This document shows, piece by piece, positions 12,040-22,056 of a stretch of DNA of 27,446 nucleotides (the first letter of the stretch is position 1; every line of letters starts with the position of its first letter). The position numbers and the translations under genes are program-made. Location: the NCBI GenBank assembly GCA_002633005.1, contig NMRA01001123.1:3189-30634 (forward strand), written 5' to 3'. The notes under the pieces are model-generated. The model did no database searches and was not told the DNA's origin. It was given only the letters and a program-made list of their open reading frames with translations. The DNA is from Phoronis australis (lineage: Eukaryota; Phoronida; Phoronidae).

Positions 12040-13368
12040 TTTATCACCTGACAACAACAGATAAGCAACTGTTCAGATTTTTAAGTGGTGGTGCTGGTGT
12101 TGAAAAGTCTTTTGTAACAATTTCATTGCATCAGACACTATTGAGATTCTATAAGACGAAAGCTGGAGATGACTTCCAAATGATAAGAATGTTGCTTCTT
12201 GCACCAACTGGAAAGGCTGCATTCAATATACGAGGGAATACTATCCACAGTGCTCTGAAGATACCTGCAAACCAGTAATTAGATTATAAGGCTTTAGACA
12301 GTGGAAGACTTAATACTATGAGAAATGAACTTGGAGGATTAAAAGTTATTTTTATTGATGAAATTTCAATGGTTGGTAATGCTATGTTGAATTTTGTGCA
12401 TAAACGCTTACAAGATGTGATGGGATCAAAGAAACTATTTGGTGGAGTGAGTGTGATTGCTGTTGGTGACTTGTTTCAGTTGAAACCAGTATTTGATGGA
12501 TTTGTATTTGAAAATGTCAGACATGGACTTGGTCCTCTGGCAATGAATTTGTGGCAAGAATGCTTCAGAATATTTGAACTTAAAGAGATAATGAGACAGA
12601 AAGAGAGTAAAAACTTTGCTGAACTTTTGAATCGATTAAGGGAAGGCAACCACACACAGGCAGACCTAGAGAAAATAAAGAGTAGACTGCTGCTACCAAA
12701 CATGAAGTCATACCCTTTCCATGTACAACATTTGTTTATAACCAAAGCTAAAGTTGAAGAGTATAACAATCAGGTATTTTCAAGAATTCCAGGAAAGAAA
12801 TACACAGTACGAGCAACAGACAGTATTGTTGGAAATGAGGCAAAAATTGTAGCAGATAAGATTCTTCGATGTGTTTCAAGTGACCCAAATCATAAAATGC
12901 AAATTGCAGTGAACCTGAATTTGGTAGCTAATATGAGATGTGAATTGTGCTTGAATATAAGTGTTGATGATGGTCTGACAAATGGTGCTGGATGTGTTGT
13001 GAAGCATGTTGAATTTTCTCAAAGGAATAAAGCAAAAGGTGGAATTGTTTGGGTTGAATTTGATGATGAGAGTATTGGAAGAAGACAACGCAGAGAAATG
13101 AGAAATTTCTATAAGAAGGATTATAAGGCAACGTGGACACCGATTTTGTCTGTTTCAAGAGAAATAAGTGTTGGAAAATATAAGAATGGAAAAGTTATGA
13201 GAAATCAGTTTCCACTGAGACCTTCTGCTGCAAAAACGGTTCATCGTGCTCAAGGTTCGACTTTAGATGAAGTAGTTGTCGATTTCGAAGGACGGAAAAT
13301 GTCACATATACATTATGTTGGATTCAGTAGAGTTCGGACACTAGAAGGGTTGCATGTTTTAAACTTAA
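12040..13368 (+). other. PIF1-family SF1B helicase domain with altered Walker A
   Basis: 5'-3' DNA helicase of the PIF1/RecD class, which would unwind donor DNA during rolling-circle transposition. Motifs in order: Walker A-like GGAGVEKSF (12087-12113); APTGKAAFNI; Walker B VIFIDEISMVG (about 12345-12377); VGDLFQLKPV (about 12465-12494); a FELKEIMRQ block; KTVHRAQGSTLDEVVV (about 13234-13281); and YVGFSRVRTLEGLHVL. The Walker A glycine before the Lys (GxxGxGKS) is Glu here (codon GAA at 12102), one base from GGA, which should abolish ATP binding. An in-frame TAA at 12276 also cuts the domain before Walker B. Confidence 0.92.
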
Positions 13369-13472
13369 ATGAAAAGAAGATAGACGTTGATAACAAAGTG
13401 AAGCATGAAATGAATGAGTTAAGAACTGTAAGAAAGTTGGATATAAACTCAAATCACACATGTTTTCAAAAT

Positions 13473-14130
13473 AAGAGTGGACTGTTGATCGTGTACCACA
13501 ATGTTCGATCACTACAGAAGTACATGGAGGATGTTCGAGCTAGCAAAGCAATTACTAATGCAGATTTAATTCTTCTTGCTGAAACCAGATTGAAAGTTTC
13601 TGAGGATTGCAAAGCGTATCACCTGGACGGTTTCACAATGTTTCGAAATGATGCATTTACAGAATCGAATGAAGAGTTGCATGGACTAGCTATCTAGATC
13701 CGTGAGAAGTACTGTACCTTGATCACCACATGCCTCAAGTCCTTGAATAGAAATGGTGTTGAAATGAGTTTGTTCGGTTTGAAAATTGCATCCAACCATT
13801 TTAGCATATTGTGTTTGTATAGACCTCCTTCAGTCTCCATGGCAAACCTGGGAAATGCAATTGCATATGCCAAGCAATACGTGCAGAATGATTGTAAAAG
13901 AGTGATTCTGGGAGATTTCAATGTGAATGTTGATAACCACCGAGATTATAAGCAATTACAGAGTGTAATGGGAATGAAGCAGTTGATAAACAGTTATACT
14001 ACATATAATCGAACAACTATTGATCATGTGTATTCTGATATCCCTATCAACCTGACATCTGCAGGGGTGTTTGAAAATTATTATTCTGACCACAAGATGA
14101 TTTATACTAATATCCGAAGTGATGAGAACT
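13473..14130 (+). other. EEP (AP-endonuclease-like) nuclease domain
   Basis: Member of the endonuclease/exonuclease/phosphatase fold, like the nuclease of CR1-type non-LTR retrotransposons. Visible motifs: VYHNVRSL (metal-site Asn), LILLAETRL (Glu), LCLYRPPS, VILGDFNVNVD (Asp and Asn), TIDHVY, and YYSDHKMI (the catalytic Asp-His pair). All key residues are present. The in-frame TAG at 13695, in the segment around HGLAI, splits the domain. A C-terminal EEP domain after the helicase is a known feature of the Helentron branch; its role there is inferred to be DNA cleavage. Confidence 0.88.
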
Positions 14131-14346
14131 CATGTGATATGATTGAAACAGATGAATCAAATGATATTCAGCATAATAGATTAGAGTTGAAAAAAGGTAA
14201 ACTTGAAGCATATGAAGCAACCAATGCCAAAACAAGTGTAAACGCCTGCTTAGATGATGTGGCAGATATACCTCAACAAGTATATATCGCTAAGAAGTGT
14301 GACAAGAATACCTCAGCCTCAGCAGAAAAGCAAATTGTTGAGCATC

Positions 14347-14939
14347 CTCTGCCAAGTGAGGTATTGTGCCGTGCATTTGGGTATATCATAACCCGTGATG
14401 ACATAGCTACCTTGAATACTGGACAATGGCTAAATGATCAGGTGATTAACATTTACTTCAAGACATTAGAAATGAGAGAAAAGGATTTGGACAGAAGTGT
14501 TTGCGTATTAGACACTTTTGCTTACGAACGGATAAAACGAAGTGTTGAAGGTGCCAAAGTATTCTATGAGAATGCAAACTTGTTGAGTAACGAAATCATA
14601 TGCATTCCTGTACATTTTACTGATCACTGGGCTTTAGTGATCATTTTTGTTGGCTCAAAGACAATTAAATTCTACGACTCCTTATTTAATGAAGATCGTT
14701 CCAGTATTTGTTTGGAAATGATGAAACGATTTATTGATGCAATTCTACGTGATGAAGACCAAGAATGGAACTTGTGCGTTGAAAGACTTGCAACGCAACA
14801 AAACAATTCATCAGATTGTGGTGTATACGTTTGTATGTATGCTGATCTAGTTCTTTCCGGAAAACAACCAGTTATACGAAGATCTGAAGTTTACACTTAC
14901 CGAGATGTTATGAAGGCGACTATTTTAAGTTTAAACCAA
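14347..14939 (+). other. Ulp1/SENP-like C48 cysteine protease domain
   Basis: The last ~200 codons form a Ulp1-type fold. WLNDQVINIYF is the substrate-side motif. The catalytic His lies in PVHFTDHWALV (codon 14625), the Asp in IKFYDSLF, the oxyanion Gln in LATQQNNSSDCG, and the catalytic Cys in SDCGVYVCMY (codon 14817). The triad is complete. Ulp1 enzymes cleave SUMO-like precursors or conjugates, and transposon-borne versions are common in Mutator- and CACTA-type elements. Attached to a Rep-helicase-EEP polyprotein it could process that polyprotein or remove host SUMO; both are inference. It follows EEP in the same frame with no stop between. Confidence 0.9.
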
Positions 14940-15058
14940 TGAATATATGTCTACGAGTTGTACGGAGTGTTGATGTCAACTGAAGAAGATTGGGCAAAAA
15001 CATTGAGAAATGATGTAAAAGCGATTTGTTTGGGGTGTTCTGTGGGAAACTTGATCAC

Positions 15059-15064
15059 AATAAA
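15059..15064 (+). terminator. Possible polyadenylation signal AATAAA
   Basis: A consensus AATAAA lies about 117 bases after the TGA of the transposon gene, a plausible distance for its mRNA 3' end. No further support is visible. Confidence 0.4.
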
Positions 15065-15193
15065 AAGTGAAAAGCATAAGAGATTCATCACCCGATAGGA
15101 TTGAATTCGCACCTTTTAAAGATGCCTAGAGGGCTCTGATCACTAATGTAGCCGTTGGTCATTGAAAGGTCTAGACATAAAGGATTAGTAGCT

Positions 15194-15247
15194 AAGTACA
15201 AGTTGAATTATAAAAGCCGAGTTTTTATAATTATTTTTTTTGTACTT
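15194..15247. repeat. Hairpin downstream of transposon gene
   Basis: AAGTACAA pairs with TTGTACTT, and inside it ATTATAAAA pairs with TTTTATAAT, around a GCCGAG-containing loop. The two stems are separated by unpaired bulges. It lies about 250 bp after the stop codon. Helitron-type elements carry a hairpin close to their 3' end, so this is a candidate, but no defined terminus or target site was found next to it. Confidence 0.5.
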
Positions 15248-16681
15248 GTGCGGCATTCTAATGAATTAACATTATGTTTGAGCTTTGTAAGCTCTGTACA
15301 TTTCGATCAATAATTCTAGTTGGAGAGTTGCCGATAAACCAAGTAACAAGTTCGAAAGTCCCACGAATTATTCATGGGGCAAGCGGAAGCTGATATTTTG
15401 CTTTCTTCCAAAGCTGAATTCATTTGTCTAGAAAATCTGAACTGTCTATCAAAACTAAGGAAATCAAAGAGAGAGCAAATATTTGAAATCGCTTACATGT
15501 TCTTACCAAACCTGAACTCCATTCGTCAGCGGTCCCTAAACTACTGTCAGTTTCTAACAGTCAAGTCTTCAAATCTGGACTGTTATCATTTAAGACCTGT
15601 ACCAATTTAATTGAGCGTTGATCATTATCAAATTAAACCGATTTCAATTGCTTACTTGTAAAACAAGATAAAGAGAATGCGGTCATTTGCACTAAATATT
15701 AACGCTGCTCAAGTTATAGCCGTGGACAGTCTGTAAATGCAGAATTCAAGTGAATAACCGGGCTGTTGTTTAGGTTTATCTCTTTAAGGTGAGTGTACAG
15801 TAAGCAAAGTTGTTTAGTTGTTTATCTCTTCTACTTGATGTTCCTCATCTTTCTTAGATACTTTATTTTACGAAGGAAAGGCTTATTAAAATTTTAAGCT
15901 ACAGTTCAGACGTTTGGACATTCAGCATTCTGAAACAACATAAATTCAGACAGAGACGGCTCAATCCTAACGCCCATTAATTCAACGCCTTTTTGAAAAC
16001 CATTTCATGGTTTATCTCTTAGGGTTGGATTTTGGTATTTGTTAGGGTGATTGTAATCAAACAAATTAAAAAATTGATCAAATAAAATTTATTGATTGCT
16101 TCAACGAGAAGATTTGAATCCGCTTACTCGATCTTCACCAGTTTGAATTCTCTTCTGTTTTGGCCTGTGTCATTTTCGAAAGCGGCGAGGCGCGTATCAT
16201 ATTTACGAACACTGGATTTCAACTCTCGTCGTTATCAGTGCATTATTTTTGGACAAATGTATGTATCTCTGGTTTTGTGGTGGCGTTGTCAGCGGTTGAA
16301 ATAACACTAATTGACTTAATTATTATGATGAATATATTAGTTAAATATTTCAATTTTCCCGCGAGAAATGTTAATATAGTTATCAATTAAAGTTAAGTGG
16401 ACCTTTACTAAGATTCACGGGATATGTTTAAAGCTATGTATGAATTGTACATTCGCCGAATTTCAGTAGTTTTTGCCTTTTTAGTTGATTTTTGTCTTGT
16501 TTTTTTAACGTTTTTTGGGGCCTTTTTGGCTACTTTATCAACGGGAACAGGGGTTCGTTTGAGCCCCCTGGGTGCTGCGCATGTTGTATCTAATAATCTT
16601 GGGCCAACTCCTCATTTCCAGTTTGACTAAATTTGATAAATATTGCTGAAAACTTTTTATACAGAATAGAGGATGTTTCCT

Positions 16682-16699
16682 CATTACATTACATTACAT
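16682..16699. repeat. Short (CATTA)n repeat
   Basis: Three perfect CATTA copies in a row plus a partial unit. A simple sequence repeat with no other role visible. Confidence 0.7.
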
Positions 16700-18249
16700 G
16701 ATTGCCAAATTTATGATTTGTTTTAAACTTTCCCCCACCAAATTCTTTTTTTTTGAGATCATCCTAGGTTCAGGAAAGCTCTTGACCTTAAGCTAAAATA
16801 ACATTCATGGTATTTTGACACCAGTCGTTTTGCCGAACCTGTGGACAGAAGTATAAACTGTGATACACCAATAGTAAATTGTGTTGGGTTCATGCCCTGC
16901 CACACCATGGGTCACCCGACAATCATCTGTCGACTTTCCCAGATGTGTCTTATGTGGGTTGATTAATGAATTTTCTCTTACTGAATATTTGGTATGCCAA
17001 TGACGTATATCTGTGCGGCATTTTACTCTGATTGCTCTCGATCGTATTTCGGTGTCCTTTTCACGAGTTACTTAAATTCTTTGTTACGTGATACGGCTAA
17101 ATCAAAGCTGTGTCACGCTGAATTTGTGGACTGCAACTGACGACTATCTTCCTATTAGTGCCTTTGGCCCTTTTTGTAAACTGTTGACTGACGTGGATAA
17201 ACACAACAAAACCCAATAGTGAGCGCGGCAAGTACAATGCACTCTTGTTTCTAGAATTAAGTTGTCGCATTGTACTGTAGAAATTCCCATAAAATAGAAA
17301 ATTAAATGAAAAAACTAGGAACATGTGTACAAAGGACAATCGGTTTTAAAAATAATTTTGTCTTAATTGCAGCGTATGTTCGAGGGTAATGTTTTAGTGT
17401 GGTTTGTGTGGTCTGTGAGCCTGTAATATGACATACAGTTTAAAGATGGACGTAGATTATATTGAAACTTTAAAAATGAAAAATAAATATAGTTAAACTA
17501 GCTGCTTATGCATGGGTATCGTTCCGAAAATAGTTTTTCGTATATCAGATACATGTTTAGGGACGTGACTTGTTCTGGGAAAATTAACTTAAGTGTTTAG
17601 TTTGTGCTAATACTTATTAGACAGGTTGTTTTTTACTGCTGTTAAGGTCAGTTAAAAAGGTCAAAATTCAAACACGTTTCTCATCAAAGTTGTCTAGTGA
17701 ATCTTGTAAAATAAATATACCATTAGCGTTGTATTTCCGCTGAGACGATATATTGCTTTGCTTGGACCGTCATGCACCTGGATGACTCGTTTTGAGAATG
17801 CCAGCACGTGCAGTGCGGGTTGTCCCGTAGAAAGTAAAAGCTGTCAGTTTCTTCGTTGTTGGCGTTGGGTGAGGTAGTGCGTGAGTAAGGTCAGTGACAA
17901 CTGAATATTGTTTTTTATTGTTTATCACTTTGATTAACGTCATTGAAAAGTTGCAAATGTTCACAAATGGTTTGCTATTTTCTATGCTAATTTTTAAATT
18001 TAGTTGGCGCCCGCGTCTGACGCCTAACTCCAGAGCTCCGTTTTGCTATTTGATTTGTGTCACTTGTCTTGTTGTGGTCGAATGAGATTGGTGTAGGTAT
18101 ATGCCCTATCGACTGCATGGGCGGTGAATTTTGTGTGTGCTTGTGCTACTGTGTTCGGGAGTTTGTCTTGAGTTTGCGTGTGCCTGGACTCTGATGTAAG
18201 AATGCAGTTAGTACAATGAAGTGTGAAAGGAACCATTCAAGACATTCGT

Positions 18250-18356
18250 CACTGGTCGGATATAGTGGTCCCTTATTTTGAAAACCATTTCCATTTACTG
18301 ACTAACGCGCTCGCTGTCTAGTTCTTAAAATCAAGGGCCGTTTTATCTGACCAGTG
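18250..18356. mobile_element. Small MITE-like inverted-repeat element
   Basis: A 107-bp unit opens with CACTGGTCGGATA and closes with the complement of CACTGGTCAGATA. The inverted repeats remain similar for about 30 bp on each side, including CCCTT and ATTTT blocks, around a short unique centre. There is no coding capacity. No clear target-site duplication is present, so the family is undetermined. Confidence 0.6.
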
Positions 18357-18449
18357 ATGTCATATTCCACTTATTGTTCTACATTCAGATCCCCTGAGGG
18401 TCTCGTATTTGGAAGGTGCCCACAGGCAAATTGAAACCCCCCACTACAG

Positions 18450-18529
18450 CTAATTTCCATCCTGTTGTGGGGTAGATTTTTCTACCACACCCTCAGTGGG
18501 CCTTTTTGCGGGACGAAATGGAAATTTAG
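18450..18529. repeat. 80-bp imperfect palindrome
   Basis: CTAATTTCCAT at 18450 pairs with ATGGAAATTTAG at 18518 (one base bulged). Within the loop GGTAGA and TCTACC form a second hairpin. It could be a tiny MITE remnant or simply a hairpin; no flanking duplication was seen. Confidence 0.45.
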
Positions 18530-19899
18530 GGGCCTTTTTTATACTGGGCAGGTCCCACAAAACTTGTATGCCTACCTGCAACTTTTGTAATATCTTTGGG
18601 CACTTTTTGAATACGAGTGACCCCCCTGGGATTGAGGTATATGGTAATTCAACATTCAGCACTAAGGTCTACTTGTACGTAGGATTACAAGACCAGTCCT
18701 ATTGAACAGAAAAACCTTTAACCATGAATTGCTACAACTTCATGTACCCACATTTCCTAGTGCCGGACTAGATTATTTTTTTGCTCTTGAGCTGTCAAAT
18801 TCTTTGGAAACACAGACACTTACATCAGCCTGGAGTCGAGGTGTTGTCACAGGCCTGATCTTTTGATCATAGAGCAGAGTTGGTCTTAATGTGTTGAATG
18901 ATTTTTCACATTACTCTGTTGACGAAGCTGAAAAACTTTTTAAAACTGAAATGCTCAGAGGTACAAGCAAATTCGTAATTTGTTATCCCTATGAAAGCAA
19001 CTGTCTTTAGCCTGATAAGTTGTCCACTGAAATTCACTGAAGCTCTTAGTTGTTGGTGTTGTGTTTTAAATAGCCTACGATTGCTCAGGTTTTCTTAATA
19101 ATTGTTGTGCCCTCAGATTTATTTGTAATTAGAATACAGTAGGAAACAGTTCTTACAACTGCTTGCCCTAACAAGAACTAGAACAATTTTTTGCAGAACC
19201 CAATTTCTAGTTATACTGGGTTGTTAGAAGCAAAAGCTCATGCTTAAGTAGAACTCATGAATATTAAATTCTCTCAGAAACTAGGCCTGAACAGTATGAG
19301 GGATTTTTAAAAACTGAAGTGGTTATGGGCTAGTGTTAGGTTGTCCAAACTTACAAATAGGAAAGACCAACTGAAATGGATCAGTATCCTTTTCACATTT
19401 TTGTGATGTTGGCTGAAATTATTCTGGTTCTTTATTCCCCACTATTAACTGATGCCATCTGAAATACGATTTTTTCTTTAAAGTGAGGTGCTGGTTTTCG
19501 AAATAGCCCAAGGTCTAATGTTGACTTGTGTGCTGTGAATGGAATTCAAAATTATTTTTGCCATTTTGCTTCTGAATACAAACTCAAGATTAGTGTTTAG
19601 AAGTTCTATAGCTCACTGGCTCAAGTAAATATAGTTTATGTACACAAGTTTCTGGTCTAAAGGCACTTAATGACCCCTGGATTCAAGCTACAATTCAATT
19701 AACACGCCATTTCGAGTAAAAACTCAAAGCTTTAATGCTAGGGTGCAAACTAGGATTATTAGAAAATCACCCAAGAGAATCATTACATACTCGAGCACAG
19801 AATTAAGAGTATTAATACTTATCTTTAGTTTAAAAGTATAACGGAAAACATCAACTAGCACTAAGGTTGTGCTATTGGCAATTTCTCAGTCCAAAATGC
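18530..19899. other. Noncoding stretch, nothing recognised
   Basis: AT-rich sequence between the small palindrome and the TTAA-flanked transposon. No open frame with a recognisable motif, no tandem repeat and no RNA gene was seen. Confidence 0.55.
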
Positions 19900-19903
19900 T
19901 TAA

Positions 19904-20215
19904 AGGCGAAGGCAACCTTTTTTCATGTCATTTTTAGCAAAAATAGGGTTCGTTGATTATCCCAGACATATTTTTCACTTATTTACAGCTTTCCGTAATT
20001 TAATTAATTACTCGTCGTCTACTCCGGAAGTGACGTTTTGGGAGGCAAGAATTTCGCGCCAATTTCTTTTCATATAGTCTGACTGTGAGAGCAGTCGAGT
20101 CAGTCATTGTTCTACCTCGGTTGTGATAAGTTCGGTCGCCGTTTGCTTTTGTTTACGAGTCAGTCAACATGCCACGCTGTTGCTGCCTACTGAGAAGTAC
20201 TCATTATCGTCTCAC
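19904..20215 (+). repeat. Left inverted arm of the THAP foldback element
   Basis: Mirrors 21069-21381 from the terminal AGGCGAAGG to the block CTCATTATCGTCT. It contains promoter-proximal sequence and the first codons of the THAP gene. Similarity stops sharply after about 312 bp. Confidence 0.85.
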
Positions 20216-20348
20216 GTACAGAGGAAGAACTGTCCCACTTGCCCGAGTGTCCCGCGACACACTCCCAGTGGATGGTGACTTGAGCACCGAAACTGCTTGC
20301 ATCCCGCCGTGCGACTCCCTCGTCACACACGTGGCACCTTCTACATAG
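20169..20348 (+). pseudogene. THAP gene start remnant in left arm
   Basis: A 59-codon frame opening with an intact ATG and MPRCCCLLRSTHYRLT. This mirrors the THAP start on the other arm, but the downstream residues are unrelated and lack the Trp and C-x2-H parts of a THAP finger. It is the duplicated 5' end of the transposase gene, not a working domain. Confidence 0.6.
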
Positions 20349-20691
20349 CCCCAATACAAGTCCACAATAAACTTATCAAACTAGCTTAGGCTCACCGATC
20401 TGTTCATTGGATGACGAACTGTCCTTTTCACTGGGTGCCAATTAAAGCTGGGCCTGCCTCCCGTTCAGTAACGCTAGGACCTCGCTAAAAAGCAAGACTT
20501 CGCGAGATTACGTGAGATATTGCCGTGCATTTTAAATGAGAACACGTGACTTTGACTACGCTTTAGCTAGGTCCTATCGTAGATCCTAGCGTCTACTGAA
20601 CGCACGCCTGTATTCACTCCCACTACTCAACATCGCTGCAGGGCTGCTTACAGGCTCTGGGCTAGAGACAACAGCACACGGAGAATCACTG

Positions 20692-21116
20692 CTAGTTCCT
20701 GGAATTGCACGCTATGGGGTACGTTCGGAGGCATGGGTGACAGTAGATGAAGTGCCCCCAGTCACTGTTTATAGTGGCCATAGCTCGCGAGGCTTCTCGC
20801 TTCAAAAACGCACTTCTCGGGGGTGGCGACGGGGCACTGCCGGGAATCAACAGCGACGGTATGGAACCCTTCTTTAGGCGTTGTTTCGTAGGGACCTTCA
20901 TCAATTCAGCGTACATATCTCTCAGTCGTAATCTGACGGCTGAAAATGCTTGCCACTGATTTGTACGTTGCGTGAAAGGGTAGCACTGCGTTCTTCACAC
21001 GAACGAACTAGCCAAGTACGGCGAAGTGTGTCATCCTTCGGAAAGCGATGCAAAGCACCCAAAGCGCGCGTTAGACGATAATGAGTACATCCTGGTACAC
21101 AGCAACAGTGCGGCAC
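20692..21116 (-). pseudogene. THAP-domain transposase fragment, frameshifted
   Basis: Read on the minus strand from 21116: MPHCCCVPGCTHYRLT, then LHRFPKDD, RRTWLVRSC and ISGKHFQPSDY, the layout of a THAP C2CH zinc finger. Defects: the start is GTG where the other arm has ATG; the Cys of the final C-x2-H is Ser; and a frameshift near 20920 separates the finger from its continuation (MYAELMKVPTKQRLKKGSIPSLLIP). That continuation resembles the basic linker following THAP fingers. It ends at 20692 with no transposase catalytic domain. THAP fingers bind the transposon ends in P-type and Kolobok-type transposases (family knowledge). Confidence 0.75.
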
Positions 21117-21381
21117 GTTGACTGACTCGTAAACAAAAGCAAACGACGACCGAACTTATCACATCCGAGGAAGAACAATGACTGACTTGACAGCTCTCAC
21201 AGTCTGACTGTATGAAAAGAAATTGGTGCGAAATTCTTGCCACCTAAAACGTCACTTCCGGAGTAGAGGACGAGAAATTAATTAAATTACGGAAAGCTGT
21301 AATTAAGTGAAAAATATTTCTGGGATAATCAACAGACCTTATTTTTGCTAAAAGTGACCTGAAAAAAGGTTGCCTTCGCCT
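21069..21381 (-). repeat. Right inverted arm of the THAP foldback element
   Basis: Reverse complement of the left arm, about 313 bp, ending in the perfect terminal 14-mer next to TTAA. It carries the start of the THAP coding sequence. Confidence 0.85.
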
Positions 21382-21573
21382 TTAAGGAGTGCTATAACAA
21401 TAGTGGTCACCAAAGATCAGTGTTAGTCACTACTGGGACCAGGATGTTACATCCTTCACTTCTTGTTTTCTGTTGTAGAATAATCAAATGTTACCTGCAG
21501 CTCATAATGTCTAGCCATGTTGTTGTTAAAAATGAGTTGTTGTAATCTTTTGAGACAACATTTGAAAATTACC

Positions 21574-21590
21574 ATACTTTTGTATTTCAG
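21574..21590 (+). promoter_or_regulatory. Predicted 3' splice acceptor before coiled-coil ORF
   Basis: A T-rich tract ends in TGTATTTCAG, one base before the ATG at 21592. This supports that ATG as the start rather than the longer upstream frame, which runs through noncoding-looking sequence. Confidence 0.5.
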
Positions 21591-21591
21591 A

Positions 21592-22056
21592 ATGGCACAC
21601 ATAGATAAGCATTTGAAAAGTTTTGAAGATAAAATAAATGAATTTGTCAATAACAGTGATATGCGTATACGAGCTATGCAGTATTCAATTGTAGTAAAAA
21701 AAGATAGTGCAAAAGTGGATTCAGATTGTCAAGCACTTACGAAGGAAATAGAAAACTTGAAAAAGTTCTCAAGGAGCTCATTGGCACAGTTAAAGAATGA
21801 CTTTGCAATGGCAATCAAAGACCATGAGAATGTAGAAAATGATTTAAAAGCTTTGAAAACAGATTATAACAAATTGAAGTTACATGCAAATGATTTACAA
21901 ACAAGTTTGAATTCAAGTTTACTGGAAATTATTGATGACTCAGATGAGAATTCTGGTTCAAAATCAATAGAAGTGGGATGTAAAAGAAAAAGAGACAGTG
22001 ATTCAAATAGTGATAATGAAGAGCACAACAAGAACACAAAACTAAGTGTTAGTTAG
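21592..22056 (+). CDS. 154-aa coiled-coil protein, unknown function
   Basis: Intact frame from the ATG at 21592, chosen because a TTTCAG acceptor lies one base upstream. Most of the protein is charged and heptad-like (EIENLKKFSRSSLAQL, then ENVENDLKALKTDYNKLK), which predicts a long alpha-helical coiled coil over residues ~40-115. The C-terminus is an Asp/Glu/Ser-rich tail with GCKRKRDSDSNSD, a possible nuclear signal. It ends in TAG, with TAA following. No enzyme motif is seen. The next gene starts 131 bp downstream on the same strand and also opens with a coiled coil, so the two may oligomerise or be made from one transcript (inference). It lies just outside the TTAA element. Confidence 0.7.
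   Translation: MAHIDKHLKSFEDKINEFVNNSDMRIRAMQYSIVVKKDSAKVDSDCQALTKEIENLKKFSRSSLAQLKNDFAMAIKDHENVENDLKALKTDYNKLKLHANDLQTSLNSSLLEIIDDSDENSGSKSIEVGCKRKRDSDSNSDNEEHNKNTKLSVS

Larger units (their letters stand above)
7094..14942 (+). pseudogene. Helentron-like Rep-helicase-EEP-Ulp1 transposon gene, broken
   Basis: One collinear coding region of about 7.85 kb (roughly 2,600 codons) for a rolling-circle transposase. Domain order is basic 21-aa repeats, DUF6570-like domain, HUH Rep nuclease, PIF1 helicase, EEP endonuclease, Ulp1 protease. Start chosen: the ATG at 7094, one base after a TTTTTCAG acceptor. Breaks seen: in-frame TAA at 7289-7291; a lost A near 8281; a lost A in an A-run near 8707-8711; a lost base near 10587; a gained base near 11467-11478; in-frame TAA at 12276-12278; in-frame TAG at 13695-13697. 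Reading resumes in the expected frame after each one and the domain homology continues. The terminal stop is TGA at 14940. Rep plus PIF1 helicase is the defining pair of Helitrons; the C-terminal EEP domain points to the Helentron/Helitron2 branch (family knowledge). It is either a decayed copy or carries assembly indels. Element ends were not identified. Confidence 0.9.
14943..18249. other. Noncoding 3' region of transposon and unassigned DNA
   Basis: Open frames here are short, and none carries a recognisable domain. The stretch holds a polyA-signal hexamer, one strong hairpin and a short CATTA repeat, listed separately. The downstream end of the rolling-circle element should lie here or beyond but could not be fixed. 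Confidence 0.55.
19900..21385. mobile_element. TTAA-flanked foldback transposon with THAP arms (Kolobok-like)
   Basis: A 1,478-bp element (19904-21381) lies between TTAA at 19900-19903 and TTAA at 21382-21385. Both ends read AGGCGAAGGCAACC inwards. The inverted arms are about 312 bp (19904-20215 and 21069-21381), roughly 90% identical by eye, and collinear without indels up to the THAP start codons at 265 bp. TTAA duplications together with a THAP zinc finger fit the Kolobok superfamily; piggyBac shares TTAA and P elements share THAP, but each fits less well. No transposase catalytic region is visible, so the copy is non-autonomous. The middle (20216-21068) is unique sequence plus the remains of the THAP gene on the minus strand. 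Confidence 0.8.

Noticed and set aside
19868-21396. GTGCTAT 7-mer on both sides of the foldback element as an alternative target duplication
   Set aside because: The left copy is about 25 bp away from the terminus, whereas TTAA directly abuts both ends.
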